Shown: positions 18,984-28,299, counted from the first letter of the stretch. The stretch: DNA of 64,000 bases from Qipengyuania gelatinilytica (GCF_019711315.1 NZ_CP081294.1:124001-188000), one strand, 5' to 3'. A program made the numbers and translations. Notes: a model not told the origin generated them from the sequence alone.

Positions 18984-19930
18984 TTATAGCGCTCCACCAT
19001 CAATTCAACTGCATCGAGGAAGGCGTCGAGATCCTTCTGCCCGCTGGGCATTGCCTTCCTAAGCGTCGTAAAGCCATGAATGATACCGGGAAATTCCAGA
19101 TAAACCACCTCGGTGCCCTGCTGGATGAGGTGGGCTGCATATTCCCGGCCTGAATCGCGCAGCGGATCGAGCCCTGCCGTACACACGACCGTGGGCGGTG
19201 TGTTCGAGCAGTCGCCGACCATCGGTGTATGGCGCGGATCGCTGGCATCGCCGCCATATTGGTCGGTGAACCACGCCATGCTGGCCGCGGTTAGCAGGAA
19301 GCCCTCTGCAAAGTGCTTGAGGCTGGAATGCTGGCTGACATCGCTGGCGACCGGATAGATCGGTGCCTGCACGATGACGGGAACATCGGCAGGCTCGTTG
19401 ACCAGCTGGTTCGTGGTAACGATCGTGAGATTGCCGCCCGCGCTGTCGCCTGTGATGACCAGCCCGCTGATCTCGCGGCCCAGCGCTTCGGGCGAGGAGG
19501 CAATCCAGCGCGCCGCAGCCTCGCAATCGTCGGGCGCGGCGGGGAAGGGGTGCTCGGGTGCGAGCCGGTATTCGACCGACACCACCGGAAGGTCGAGCCG
19601 GTAGGCGATTTCGGTGCAGAGCGAGTTGTAGACCTCGACATCGCCGATCACGAAGCCGCCGCCGTGGATGAAGACCACGCAGGGCCCCGCCTCGCGGGTT
19701 TCCTTCGCATCGTAGAAGCGCAGCGGGATCTCGCCTGCAGGGCCGGGGCAGGTGAGGTCCTTCACCACAGCAAGATCACGGGCAGGTGCTTCCGCAAGCG
19801 CACCAAGCGTCTTCATCTGGGTGCGGCCTTCCTCGGCGCCGACTTCCTCGACGCCCTGGCCTCCCATGGCCTCCAGCATATCGAGGAAGGCGCGTACATC
19901 GTCCCGCACGAAGTGTTCGGTATCGGCCAT
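18980..19930 (-). CDS. alpha/beta hydrolase of the hormone-sensitive-lipase family
   Basis: The 316-residue esterase has the oxyanion motif H89-G-G-G92 (FIHGGGFVIGD), nucleophile Ser163 in TGDSAGGN, an aspartate in TAGLDPLRDSG and a histidine in GIIHGF. These are the catalytic set of the HSL (class IV) esterases, which hydrolyse short to medium acyl esters. No signal peptide is visible, so it is cytoplasmic. It is divergent from korA across about 170 bases and is followed by rppH through a 4-nt overlap. Confidence 0.88.
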   Translation of the reverse strand: MADTEHFVRDDVRAFLDMLEAMGGQGVEEVGAEEGRTQMKTLGALAEAPARDLAVVKDLTCPGPAGEIPLRFYDAKETREAGPCVVFIHGGGFVIGDVEVYNSLCTEIAYRLDLPVVSVEYRLAPEHPFPAAPDDCEAAARWIASSPEALGREISGLVITGDSAGGNLTIVTTNQLVNEPADVPVIVQAPIYPVASDVSQHSSLKHFAEGFLLTAASMAWFTDQYGGDASDPRHTPMVGDCSNTPPTVVCTAGLDPLRDSGREYAAHLIQQGTEVVYLEFPGIIHGFTTLRKAMPSGQKDLDAFLDAVELMVERYK

Positions 19931-20098
19931 GGTCTCTCTCCCTTTCGTTGCAAAAAGGGACTAACCTTCTCGCTCGCGCTTTTCCACTGCGCTTTTTACC
20001 GCTAGCAGAGAAACTTCATTGCGAGAGAGAGGGGCGGGTCCTAGGTGGCGCTCCCCGAGAGACAGCGCCGCATTGGCGCGCGACAAGGAATTGACCGG

Positions 20099-22033
20099 AT
20101 GGCAACAGCCGCCAGCCTGCCGCAAGACGGCCTCCCCGCATCCCCCGAAGCGATCGTTGTGCGATTTGCCGGCGACTCGGGTGACGGCATGCAGCTAACC
20201 GGGGGGCAATTCACACTCTCCACCGCCTTGGCGGGCAACGATCTTGCGACATTCCCAGATTTCCCTGCCGAAATCCGCGCGCCGCAGGGCACGCTGTTCG
20301 GTGTCTCGGCGTTCCAGATCAATTTCGGCAGCCGCGAGATCAACACCGCAGGCGACGCGCCCGACGTACTCGTGGCGATGAACCCGGCGGCGCTCAAGGT
20401 GAACCTCGCCGCCCTGAAGCCGGGCGGCCTCATCATTGCCGACACCGGCGCCTTCACCAAGCGCAACCTCGACAAGGCGCATTACGAAGCCAATCCGCTG
20501 GAAGACGGCAGCCTCGCCAAGTTCGATGTGCTGGCCTTCGACATCAGCGAGAAGACCATCGAGGCGGTGAAGCCCTTCGGTCTCGGCAACAAGGATGCGC
20601 TGCGTTCGAAGAACATGTGGACGCTGGGCCTCGCGCTATGGATGTTCGACCGTCCTCGCGAACCGATCCACGACTGGCTGAAGCAGAAGTTCAAGTCCAA
20701 GCCCGAGATCGCGGACGCGAATATTGCGGCTCTCGATGCCGGCCATGCCTATGGCGAGACGGCGGAACTCGCGGGGCCACTCAAGCAGGTCCATGTCGAC
20801 CCCGTTCCCAGCGCGCCGGGTCTCTACCGCACAGTCACCGGGGCAGAGGCAGTCAGCCTCGGCCTTGTGGCAGGTTCGCAGCTTGCCGAACTGCCGATGT
20901 TCTTCGGCGGCTATCCGATTACGCCTGCCTCGGCGATCCTTCACCACCTCGCGAGGCTGAAGGAATTCGGCGTCACCACCTTCCAGGCGGAGGACGAGAT
21001 CGCCGCGATCTGCGCCGCTATCGGTGCGAGCTATGCCGGGCAGCTGGGTGTCACCAGCTCGTCGGGTCCCGGTATCGCGCTCAAGACCGAGGCGATCGGC
21101 CTTGGCATCATGACGGAACTTCCGCTGGTAATCGTGAACTCGCAGCGCGGAGGCCCGTCGACCGGCCTTCCGACCAAGACCGAACAGAGCGATCTTTACC
21201 AGGCGGTCTACGGCCGCAATGGCGATGCGCCCATGCCGGTGATCGCGGCGCGCAGCCCTTCGGATGCGTTCGAGGTGGCCATCGAGGCCTGCCGCATCGC
21301 GGTCGAATACATGACCCCGGTGATGCTGCTGACCGACGGCTATATCGCCAATGCTGCCGAGCCGTGGAAGGTGCCGAACCCGGCCGATTTCGAGCCTTTC
21401 CCTGCGCAGTTCCTCACCGAACCGCGCGGCGAACAGCTTCTCCCGTACAAGCGCAACGAGAAGGGCGCGCGTCCGTGGATCAAGCCCGGCACGCCCGGCA
21501 TGATGCACCGCATCGGGGGCATCGAGAAGCACGAGCTGACGGGCAATATCGACTATTCGCCCGACAACCATCAGCGCATGACCGACCTGCGCAAGTCGAA
21601 GGTCGACAATATCGAAGTGCCGGATCAGGAAGTCTGCCTTGGCGAGACTTCGGGCAAGCTGGCCGTGGTTGGCTGGGGCTCGACCTTCGGGCCGATCCAC
21701 CGCGCGGTCGACAACTGCCGCGCCAAGGGCATGGATGTGAGCCACATCCACGTGCGCCACATCTGGCCGATGCCCGCCAACATGGGCGACCTGCTCAGGA
21801 GCTTCGACCACGTGCTCGTGCCCGAAATGAATACTGGCCAGTTCAAGACCGTGCTGCGCGACCAGTTCCTCGTCGATGCGCAGCCGCTGACGAAAACCAG
21901 CGGCCAACCGTTCCAGATCGCCGAACTCGAAGCGGAGATCGGCAAGTTCTTCGACGGTATTCCCGGCAACGAGGGCGGGCAGGTGCCCGCTAACGACCAG
22001 CAGCTTCCCAGCACGGAAGGAGGCGCGAAATGA
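20099..22033 (+). CDS. korA: 2-oxoacid:ferredoxin oxidoreductase, gamma-alpha fusion subunit (KorA type)
   Basis: The 644-residue protein fuses an N-terminal gamma domain (VVRFAGDSGDGMQLTGGQF, about 15-200) to the alpha domain with GGYPITPAS, ITSSSGP-type VTSSSGPGIALKTEA and a C-terminal domain ending in HIWPMP. This layout is that of 2-oxoglutarate:ferredoxin oxidoreductase, which makes succinyl-CoA. The ATG at 20099 follows AAGGAA. An earlier in-frame start at 20045 lacks support. A small hairpin (GGCGCT/AGCGCC, 20047-20069) lies in the leader. The stop overlaps korB by 4 nt. Confidence 0.92.
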   Translation: MATAASLPQDGLPASPEAIVVRFAGDSGDGMQLTGGQFTLSTALAGNDLATFPDFPAEIRAPQGTLFGVSAFQINFGSREINTAGDAPDVLVAMNPAALKVNLAALKPGGLIIADTGAFTKRNLDKAHYEANPLEDGSLAKFDVLAFDISEKTIEAVKPFGLGNKDALRSKNMWTLGLALWMFDRPREPIHDWLKQKFKSKPEIADANIAALDAGHAYGETAELAGPLKQVHVDPVPSAPGLYRTVTGAEAVSLGLVAGSQLAELPMFFGGYPITPASAILHHLARLKEFGVTTFQAEDEIAAICAAIGASYAGQLGVTSSSGPGIALKTEAIGLGIMTELPLVIVNSQRGGPSTGLPTKTEQSDLYQAVYGRNGDAPMPVIAARSPSDAFEVAIEACRIAVEYMTPVMLLTDGYIANAAEPWKVPNPADFEPFPAQFLTEPRGEQLLPYKRNEKGARPWIKPGTPGMMHRIGGIEKHELTGNIDYSPDNHQRMTDLRKSKVDNIEVPDQEVCLGETSGKLAVVGWGSTFGPIHRAVDNCRAKGMDVSHIHVRHIWPMPANMGDLLRSFDHVLVPEMNTGQFKTVLRDQFLVDAQPLTKTSGQPFQIAELEAEIGKFFDGIPGNEGGQVPANDQQLPSTEGGAK

Positions 22034-23064
22034 ACGCTCCCGCCAAGATCGAAACCACCCTCAAGGACTGGGAAACCGACCAGGAGGTTCGCTGGTGCCC
22101 GGGCTGCGGGGACTATGCGATCCTCAAGGCCGTGCAGCGCACGCTGCCGCAGCTGGGCGCGGACCCTGCGAACACGGTCTTTATCAGCGGTATCGGCTGT
22201 TCGAGCCGTTTCCCCTATTACATCGAGAGCTACGGCTTCCACACGATCCACGGCCGCGCGCCGGCATTTGCGACTGGCGCGAAGCTTGCCAATCCGGACC
22301 TCGACGTGTGGCTGGTGACGGGCGATGGCGACGGGCTTTCCATCGGCGGCAACCATCTGATGCATGTGCTGCGCCGCAACGTGAACATGCAGATCATGCT
22401 GTTCAACAACGAGATTTACGGCCTCACCAAGGGGCAGGCGTCCCCGACCAGCCGCGAAGGGACCAAGTCGCCTTCGACCCCGATCGGCAGCTACGACCAT
22501 CCCGCCCGCCCGGCAGCATTCGCTCTGGGCAGCGGTGCGCGCTTCATCGGGCGCGGGTTCGACGTGTCGAAGAACCTGCCCGATGTTCTCAAGGCTGCGC
22601 ACGCCCACAAGGGCGCGGCCTTTATCGAGATCTTCCAGAACTGCATCGTCTACAACAAGGACGTCTTCAACGACTTCGCCGCGCCCAAGGGTGCCGAGGA
22701 TCGCCAGCTGTGGCTGGAAGAAGGCAAACCCATGCTGTTCGCCAATGATACCAAGGGTATCGCGCTGAACCGCGAAACGCTCAGCCTTGAAGTCGTCGAC
22801 GTGAGCGATGGCGATTGGGAAGCGGCTGGCGTGATCGTCCACGATGTCACCAACCGCTCGGTCGCCCATATGCTGATCGAGATGCCCTTCGGCGAATTCC
22901 CGATGGCGCTCGGCGTCCTCTACGACGACCCGCGCCCGACCTTCGAGGATGCGGTCATCGAGGAACGGAAGAAGGCGAGCGAGGGCAAGGAAGCCAATCT
23001 CGCGAAACTGCTCGGCAAGGGGCAGACCTGGACTGTCAGCGGCACGGCGCAGGACCCGATTTAA
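22030..23064 (+). CDS. korB: 2-oxoacid:ferredoxin oxidoreductase beta subunit (KorB type)
   Basis: The 344-residue thiamine-diphosphate subunit has WCPGCGDYAIL, GIGCSSRFPYY, the ThDP motif GDGDGLSIGGNH and NNEIYGLTKGQASPTS, all typical of KorB. It forms the catalytic core with KorA. Two cysteine-containing loops serve the single Fe-S cluster of this class. Ferredoxin and the CoA-bound product are not determined by sequence alone. The start overlaps korA as ATGA and the stop overlaps the convergent PAP2 gene by 4 nt. Confidence 0.92.
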   Translation: MNAPAKIETTLKDWETDQEVRWCPGCGDYAILKAVQRTLPQLGADPANTVFISGIGCSSRFPYYIESYGFHTIHGRAPAFATGAKLANPDLDVWLVTGDGDGLSIGGNHLMHVLRRNVNMQIMLFNNEIYGLTKGQASPTSREGTKSPSTPIGSYDHPARPAAFALGSGARFIGRGFDVSKNLPDVLKAAHAHKGAAFIEIFQNCIVYNKDVFNDFAAPKGAEDRQLWLEEGKPMLFANDTKGIALNRETLSLEVVDVSDGDWEAAGVIVHDVTNRSVAHMLIEMPFGEFPMALGVLYDDPRPTFEDAVIEERKKASEGKEANLAKLLGKGQTWTVSGTAQDPI

Positions 23065-23813
23065 AGGCTTTCCTCGCTTTCGGTCGTGTCACCCGCGGGC
23101 TGTTCGATCTGGTGGCGCCTCTGCATGGTGATGGCAATCATCCCCATCAGCAGCGCCCAGGCGAGTCCGACCAGCCAGCCTGCCGCGACGTCGGTCGGCC
23201 AGTGGACGCCTAGATACAGGCGCGAGAACCCGATGGTCAGGGTCGCAAGCGCGGCGAGCCCGACGATGAAACTGCGCGTGCGCGGGTCTTCGTAACTGCG
23301 CGCAATCAGCACGGCGAGCGTGAGGTAGATGATCGCACTGTTCATCGCGTGTCCGCTGGGAAAGCTGCCCGAACTGACCTCCGCAAGATGCGGCACGACA
23401 TCCGGGCGCGCGCGGGAGAAGAGCGATTTCAGGATACCGCTGAGGATCGCCCCGCCGCCGACCGCCGCCGCTACCAGCAAGGCCTGCCGATAGCGCTTGC
23501 GCAGAAGCAGGAAGCTCAAGGCAACCAGGGTGACGAGCGTAAGGATCGTCTCGCTTCCCATGGCGGTGATGTCCACCATGGCGGTCTGGATGAAGTGCGG
23601 CCCGATGGGGGTGGCGAGATCATCGGAATGGCGCAGGGCCAGGAGGAAATTCTTGTCGAAGGCGCCGAAGTCGCCCTCCATCATTTCTCCCGCCAGCGCG
23701 CCGAAGGTGACGGCGAGGCCGATTGCGGCGACGAAGCCCAGCAGGAGCCGGTATTCGTCCTGGATTTTCTGCCAAAGGCCTTGCGCGATGCGAAGCAATT
23801 GCGGAGTGGTCAT
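23061..23813 (-). CDS. PAP2-family membrane phosphatase
   Basis: The 250-residue protein has about five to six transmembrane helices and the complete PAP2 triad of motifs: KSLFSRARP, PSGHAM and SRLYLGVHWPTD. Family members dephosphorylate lipid phosphates such as phosphatidic acid or undecaprenyl pyrophosphate at the periplasmic face. A second PAP2 protein lies 1 kb away (24810-25580) with a YdjM-like protein between. Which lipid is used cannot be told from the motifs. Confidence 0.88.
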   Translation of the reverse strand: MTTPQLLRIAQGLWQKIQDEYRLLLGFVAAIGLAVTFGALAGEMMEGDFGAFDKNFLLALRHSDDLATPIGPHFIQTAMVDITAMGSETILTLVTLVALSFLLLRKRYRQALLVAAAVGGGAILSGILKSLFSRARPDVVPHLAEVSSGSFPSGHAMNSAIIYLTLAVLIARSYEDPRTRSFIVGLAALATLTIGFSRLYLGVHWPTDVAAGWLVGLAWALLMGMIAITMQRRHQIEQPAGDTTESEESL

Positions 23814-23863
23814 GACAGCCTAACCCACAAGGCGGGCAATCGGGCATCGGCAGGAGGAAATGC

Positions 23864-24931
23864 TTGGACAATCTGACGCACAGCCTTGTGGGCGCATTGC
23901 TGGGGCAGGCGGGGCTGAAGAGGAAAACGGGCCTCGCGATGCCCGCGCTCATCATCGGGGCGAACCTGCCCGATGTGGATGCGGCCTGCTTCTTCTGGCT
24001 GGAGGGCGTCGAGCACCTTGGCTTCCGCCGCGGCATCACGCATGGCCCGCCGGCGCTGGTTATCCTGCCGCTGATACTGGCGGGGCTGCTCTACGGCTTC
24101 GACCGCTGGCAGGCGAAGCGCGGCAAGAGGCCTGAAGGCCGGCTACCGGTCAGCTTCAAATGGCTGTTCCTCCTGAGCTTCATCGGCTGCCTGACCCACC
24201 CGGCGCTAGACTGGCTCAACGTCTACGGCATCCGCCTGCTCGAGCCTTTCTCGAGCCAGTGGTTCTACGGCGACACGCTGTTCATCATCGACATATGGCT
24301 GTGGGCGCTGATGGGGTTTGCCGTATGGTTCTCGCTCCGGCGCGAGAGGCGGGGCGGGAACTGGACGCGCCCTGCGCGGATCGCGATCCTTTTCGTTCTT
24401 GCCTATATCGGTGGCAATTACGCCTTTTCGCGAGATATGGCGCAATTCGGCTCTCTCGACGTGTCCTTCGAGAAGCCGATACCTGCGCCTGTGCCTCTAG
24501 CCTTCTGGCGGCGCGACCTGATCTTTTCCGATCGCAACGGACGGTATCTCGTCCTGCCGGGTTACAGCGATTTCTCGCGCGCAGGCACACGGTCCATCCG
24601 TTTGGGCGATGGCTTTATCCCCTCGTGCGATCTTGCCGAGCTGCGGCGCACCAACAGCCAGGTCGATGCTTTTCTGTTCTGGTCGCGCGTGCCGATGGTC
24701 GAGCGACGCGGGGATGGAAGTCTATGGCTGCGTGATGCGCGCTTTGCCGACCCGATGGTGGGCGACCGGTTCTCCGTACCCCTGCCGAGCGATAGCTGTT
24801 CCGAGTATTTCAACTGGCGGCAGGATCGAGGCGCCTCGCCGCCGGACTATCCGCCGCCGCCTTCGCCGGGCGATACAGCACCGCCGCCGCCAGAAACGCC
24901 CAGCCTGCGCCGCCCAGCCAGCCGGCCGTGA
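23864..24931 (+). CDS. YdjM/DUF457-family inner-membrane metal-dependent hydrolase
   Basis: The 355-residue protein starts at TTG with AGGAGG six bases before it and begins MDNLTHSLVGALLGQAGL, the canonical N-terminus of this family. Metal-binding candidates are the His of LTHS, the ANLPDVD aspartates, GITHG and CLTHPALDWLNVYG. About four membrane helices are visible. The domain ends near residue 320. The last 30 residues are proline-rich low complexity and are encoded in the 122 bases that overlap the convergent PAP2 gene, so the tail may be a recent extension by read-through of an older stop. Confidence 0.83.
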   Translation: MDNLTHSLVGALLGQAGLKRKTGLAMPALIIGANLPDVDAACFFWLEGVEHLGFRRGITHGPPALVILPLILAGLLYGFDRWQAKRGKRPEGRLPVSFKWLFLLSFIGCLTHPALDWLNVYGIRLLEPFSSQWFYGDTLFIIDIWLWALMGFAVWFSLRRERRGGNWTRPARIAILFVLAYIGGNYAFSRDMAQFGSLDVSFEKPIPAPVPLAFWRRDLIFSDRNGRYLVLPGYSDFSRAGTRSIRLGDGFIPSCDLAELRRTNSQVDAFLFWSRVPMVERRGDGSLWLRDARFADPMVGDRFSVPLPSDSCSEYFNWRQDRGASPPDYPPPPSPGDTAPPPPETPSLRRPASRP

Positions 24932-25580
24932 CATCGCTGGGGAAGTGTACGCCGAGCATCACGCGGCTCCAGGCGACCATGGCGGATAACACCATGGCGA
25001 AACCGATGATGGTGTAGCGGACCGTGTGGTTCCTGCTCAGCGCGGCAAAGGCGATGGCCATGCCGATGTAGACTACCGCGGCCGAAAAGCTGTGGCCGGA
25101 GGGGAAACTCTCGCCGCCAGCCTCGGTCAAATGGGGCACGATTTGCGGGCGCTCGCGTCCGACCAGCAGCTTGACACCGGTGTTGGCGAGCCAGCCGGTG
25201 ATGACCGTGGCAGCGTAGAGGAATGCCTCGCGCCGCAGCTTGAGGAACAGCAGCGCCACCACCGCCACAAGCGCGAAGAGGTTGCGCAGGAACACACCGC
25301 CCAGCGCGGTCACATCGCGCACGCTTTCGAAGATCACTTCCGGGCCTGCGGGATGCAAATCCGCGCCCGTGCGATAGGACAAAAGCCCCCATTCGTCGAA
25401 CGCGCCGGTCCTCCCGTTGAGGACCAGCCAGACCATCATCGCGAAGCCGGTCCAGCAGATCGCCGCCGCGATCAGCGCCTTCTTGCGGTTGATGGTGAAG
25501 CCGCGCTCGGGAACCACCATGGTCTCGGCGGGAATGGGGGCTTCGCCCTGTTTAACCGTGGCGGCTTTCGTTCTTTCCAT
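24810..25580 (-). CDS. PAP2-family membrane phosphatase
   Basis: The 256-residue protein shows KLLVGRERP, PSGHSF and SRVMLGVHFPSD in order, with six predicted helices. This is the phosphatidic-acid-phosphatase/undecaprenyl-pyrophosphatase fold. It resembles the 23061 gene product in layout, suggesting an old duplication. The N-terminal 25 residues before the first helix are polar; ATG at 25520 is an alternative start. Its 3' end overlaps the YdjM-like gene by 122 bases in antisense. Its ATG lies only 14 bases from the divergent photolyase start. Confidence 0.85.
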   Translation of the reverse strand: MERTKAATVKQGEAPIPAETMVVPERGFTINRKKALIAAAICWTGFAMMVWLVLNGRTGAFDEWGLLSYRTGADLHPAGPEVIFESVRDVTALGGVFLRNLFALVAVVALLFLKLRREAFLYAATVITGWLANTGVKLLVGRERPQIVPHLTEAGGESFPSGHSFSAAVVYIGMAIAFAALSRNHTVRYTIIGFAMVLSAMVAWSRVMLGVHFPSDVTAGWLGGAGWAFLAAAVLYRPAKAAADSPAARRLDPAAS

Positions 25581-25594
25581 GAGGGGAGGAACAT

Positions 25595-27016
25595 TTGCCC
25601 GCGCATTTCCGTTCCGCTGGCATGAGTTCCCCGCAGATAGTCTGGCTGAGGCGCGACTTGCGCATGGCCGACCAGCCCGCCCTCCATGCCGCAGCCCAAG
25701 CCGGCCCCGTCATCCCGGTCTATGTCCTCGACCAGGATCGCGCAGGCGATCACGCCTATGGTGGCGCCTCGCTGGTTTGGTTGCACTATTCGCTCGAAAG
25801 CTTGGGCAAGAGCCTTGGCAGCCGGCGTTCGAAGATCGTCCTGCGCAAGGGGGATGCACCGCAAATCCTCGCCGCAATTGCCGATGAGGTCGGTGCGACC
25901 TGCATCCACGCAATGCGTCATTACGAGCCGTGGTGGAAGGAAGCCGAGGACGAACTGAAGGACGCGCTGGGCGAAGATCGCAAGCTGTGCCTGTATGACG
26001 GCAACTACCTGCTGCCGCCCGGTTCGGTGACCACCGGATCTGGCGATCCGTACAAGATCTACACGCCCTTCTCGAAATCGATGCTCGAGGTGATGCCGCC
26101 GCGCGATGTGCTGGGCGAGCCTGAGACGATCTCCTCGCCCGACAGCTGGCCGGAGAGTGATAGCCTCGACGACTGGGACCTTCTCCCGACCAAGCCCGAC
26201 TGGGCAGGGGGCATCCGCGACTTCTGGGAGTTCGGCGAAGCGGCAGCGCATGACCGGCTTGATTGGTGGACCGACCGCGTGGCCGAGTATGACGAGGGGA
26301 GGAACCTTCCTTCCGACGACATAACCTCGCGCCTCTCGCCGCATCTCCACTGGGGCGAGATCAGTCCGGCGCAGGTCTGGCACAAGCTCAAGGACAAGCG
26401 CTCGGACGGCTGGAAGACCTATGCCAAGGAAATCATCTGGCGCGACTACGCCCAGAACGTCATCGACCAGTTTCCCGATTACCCGCGCGACAGCTACCGC
26501 GACTATGACGAGCGCACGCTCTGGCGGAACCCGAATGCCGGGCACCTGATCCAGCAGGATCTCGAGTGTTGGCAGAAGGGCATGACCGGCTACCCGATCG
26601 TCGATGCCGGCATGCGCCAGCTGTGGCAGACGGGCTGGATGCACAACCGCGTGCGGATGATCGCGGCAAGCTTCCTTGTGAAGCACCTGCTGATCGACTG
26701 GCGCTTCGGAGAGCAGTGGTATTGGGACTGCCTCGTCGATGCCGATTACGGCAATAACGGGGTGAACTGGCAGTGGATCTCCGGAACGGGCGTCGACAGC
26801 AACATGTTCAGCCGTATCATGGCGCCGCTCACCCAGAGCGAGAAGTTCGATGCTGCCGACTACATTCGCGAATACGTGCCCGAACTCACCGATCTGTCCG
26901 ACGACTGCATCCACGATCCGCCCGACGCCAGGCGCGGTGACTATCCGGTGAAGATAATCGGCCACAAGGAAGCACGCGAACGGGCGCTTGAAGCCTATCG
27001 GGCAAGCAAGCCGTAG
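25595..27016 (+). CDS. phrB: deoxyribodipyrimidine photolyase
   Basis: The protein matches class I CPD photolyase. It has IVWLRRDLRMADQPAL at the start, an antenna-binding N-terminal Rossmann domain, and the FAD domain with RLSPHLHWGEISPAQVW, CWQKGMTGYPIVDAGMRQL, MHNRVRMIAASFLVKHLLIDWR and NNGVNWQW. It repairs UV pyrimidine dimers using blue light. The TTG at 25595 (473 residues) has GGAGG five bases before it. The ATG at 25622 gives the more usual N-terminus but has no Shine-Dalgarno sequence. Confidence 0.93.
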   Translation: MPAHFRSAGMSSPQIVWLRRDLRMADQPALHAAAQAGPVIPVYVLDQDRAGDHAYGGASLVWLHYSLESLGKSLGSRRSKIVLRKGDAPQILAAIADEVGATCIHAMRHYEPWWKEAEDELKDALGEDRKLCLYDGNYLLPPGSVTTGSGDPYKIYTPFSKSMLEVMPPRDVLGEPETISSPDSWPESDSLDDWDLLPTKPDWAGGIRDFWEFGEAAAHDRLDWWTDRVAEYDEGRNLPSDDITSRLSPHLHWGEISPAQVWHKLKDKRSDGWKTYAKEIIWRDYAQNVIDQFPDYPRDSYRDYDERTLWRNPNAGHLIQQDLECWQKGMTGYPIVDAGMRQLWQTGWMHNRVRMIAASFLVKHLLIDWRFGEQWYWDCLVDADYGNNGVNWQWISGTGVDSNMFSRIMAPLTQSEKFDAADYIREYVPELTDLSDDCIHDPPDARRGDYPVKIIGHKEARERALEAYRASKP

Positions 27017-27057
27017 CGGACTTGTCGCGCCCACTTGCGCGCGGCATAGGCAGTCGC

Positions 27058-28299
27058 ATGGACATGCAGACCAGCCAGCGCGGACGCGATCTTGTTGAAG
27101 GTTCGAAACCCTTTGCACGCAAGCCAGGCGTGCTTGCGCGGCTGTTCGCGCCGAGCGTTGAGAAGATGCTGGCCCGCATCGACGATGGACTGGTCAGCGG
27201 CACGATCCACGGCGTTCTTCCAGACGGTACTCCGCGCATTCTCGGCGGGCGGGCTCCCGGTTTCGAATGCACTTTCGAGTTGCACAGCTACAAGGCGCTC
27301 GTCCGTATCGCGACAAACGGATCCGTGGGTCTTTACCAAGGTTGGGAAGCGGGCGAATGGTCGAGCCCCGATCCGGTGCCGCTCTTTGCCCTGTTCATGC
27401 AGCACGCGGAGCGCCTGGGCGACACGGCGCGCGCCAAGGGGCCGTTCCGCCGAACGCTGAAGCTGGCCCACCTGTTCAACCGCAATACGCACAAGGGCGC
27501 GCAGAAGAACATTTCCGCGCATTACGACCTCGGCAACGATTTCTACCAGGCATGGCTCGATCCCACGATGAGCTATTCCTCTGGACTAGCGGTCAGCGAT
27601 GATCCCCTGGAAGCGGCGCAGAAGCGGAAGTGGGAAGCGCTCGGCGAGCGGATCGGTGACCCTGACACCATCCTCGAGATCGGCTGCGGTTGGGGCGCAC
27701 TAGCCGGCTATCTGGCAGGTCGGGGCAGCCATGTGACCGCCATCAGCCTGTCCGACGAGCAACTGGCATGGGCAAGGTCGCACCAGTCGGGCGAGATCGA
27801 TTTCCGCAAGCAGGACTATCGCGACACGGCAGGGCGCTATGATGCGATTGTCAGTGTCGAGATGGTCGAGGCCCTGGGCCGTGAATACTGGCCCACCTTC
27901 ATGGACTGCATCGCGCGCAACCTGCGCCCGGGTGGCCGCGCTGCCATCCAGTACATCTCGATGCGCGACGAGCTGTTCGACGAATATGCGAAAAGTGCCG
28001 ATTTCATCCAGGCCTACATCTTCCCCGGCGGACTGCTGATCCGCACCAGCGAATTCCGCAAACTGGCGGAAGAACGCGGCCTTGCATGGCAGGATCAGCA
28101 GGATTTCGGTCTCGATTACGCGGAAACCCTGCGCATCTGGCGCGAGAGCTTCGATGCGGCGGAAAAGGGCGGGCGTTTGCCGCCCGGCTTCGATGCGCGG
28201 TTTTGCGACCTGTGGCGCTATTACCTGATGTATTGCGAAGGCGGTTTCCGCGGTGGCGGCATAGATGTCCACCAGGTCACTTTGGTGAAAGAGGGATAA
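27058..28299 (+). CDS. cyclopropane-fatty-acyl-phospholipid synthase-family methyltransferase
   Basis: The 413-residue protein has an N-terminal lipid-binding-like region (residues 1-140) and a SAM methyltransferase domain. Motifs include KNISAHYDLGNDFYQAWLDP, MSYSSGL, ILEIGCGWGALAGYLA and QYISM; the C-terminal YYLMYCEGGFR is also typical. Enzymes of this family add a methylene bridge to unsaturated acyl chains of membrane phospholipids. An earlier TTG frame opening (27022) is less likely than the ATG at 27058. The stop overlaps the next ATG by one base. Confidence 0.88.
   Translation: MDMQTSQRGRDLVEGSKPFARKPGVLARLFAPSVEKMLARIDDGLVSGTIHGVLPDGTPRILGGRAPGFECTFELHSYKALVRIATNGSVGLYQGWEAGEWSSPDPVPLFALFMQHAERLGDTARAKGPFRRTLKLAHLFNRNTHKGAQKNISAHYDLGNDFYQAWLDPTMSYSSGLAVSDDPLEAAQKRKWEALGERIGDPDTILEIGCGWGALAGYLAGRGSHVTAISLSDEQLAWARSHQSGEIDFRKQDYRDTAGRYDAIVSVEMVEALGREYWPTFMDCIARNLRPGGRAAIQYISMRDELFDEYAKSADFIQAYIFPGGLLIRTSEFRKLAEERGLAWQDQQDFGLDYAETLRIWRESFDAAEKGGRLPPGFDARFCDLWRYYLMYCEGGFRGGGIDVHQVTLVKEG

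Noticed and set aside
20047..20069. Riboswitch or terminator in the korA leader
   Set aside because: Only a 6-bp stem without T run or conserved motif; mentioned in the korA entry but not called.
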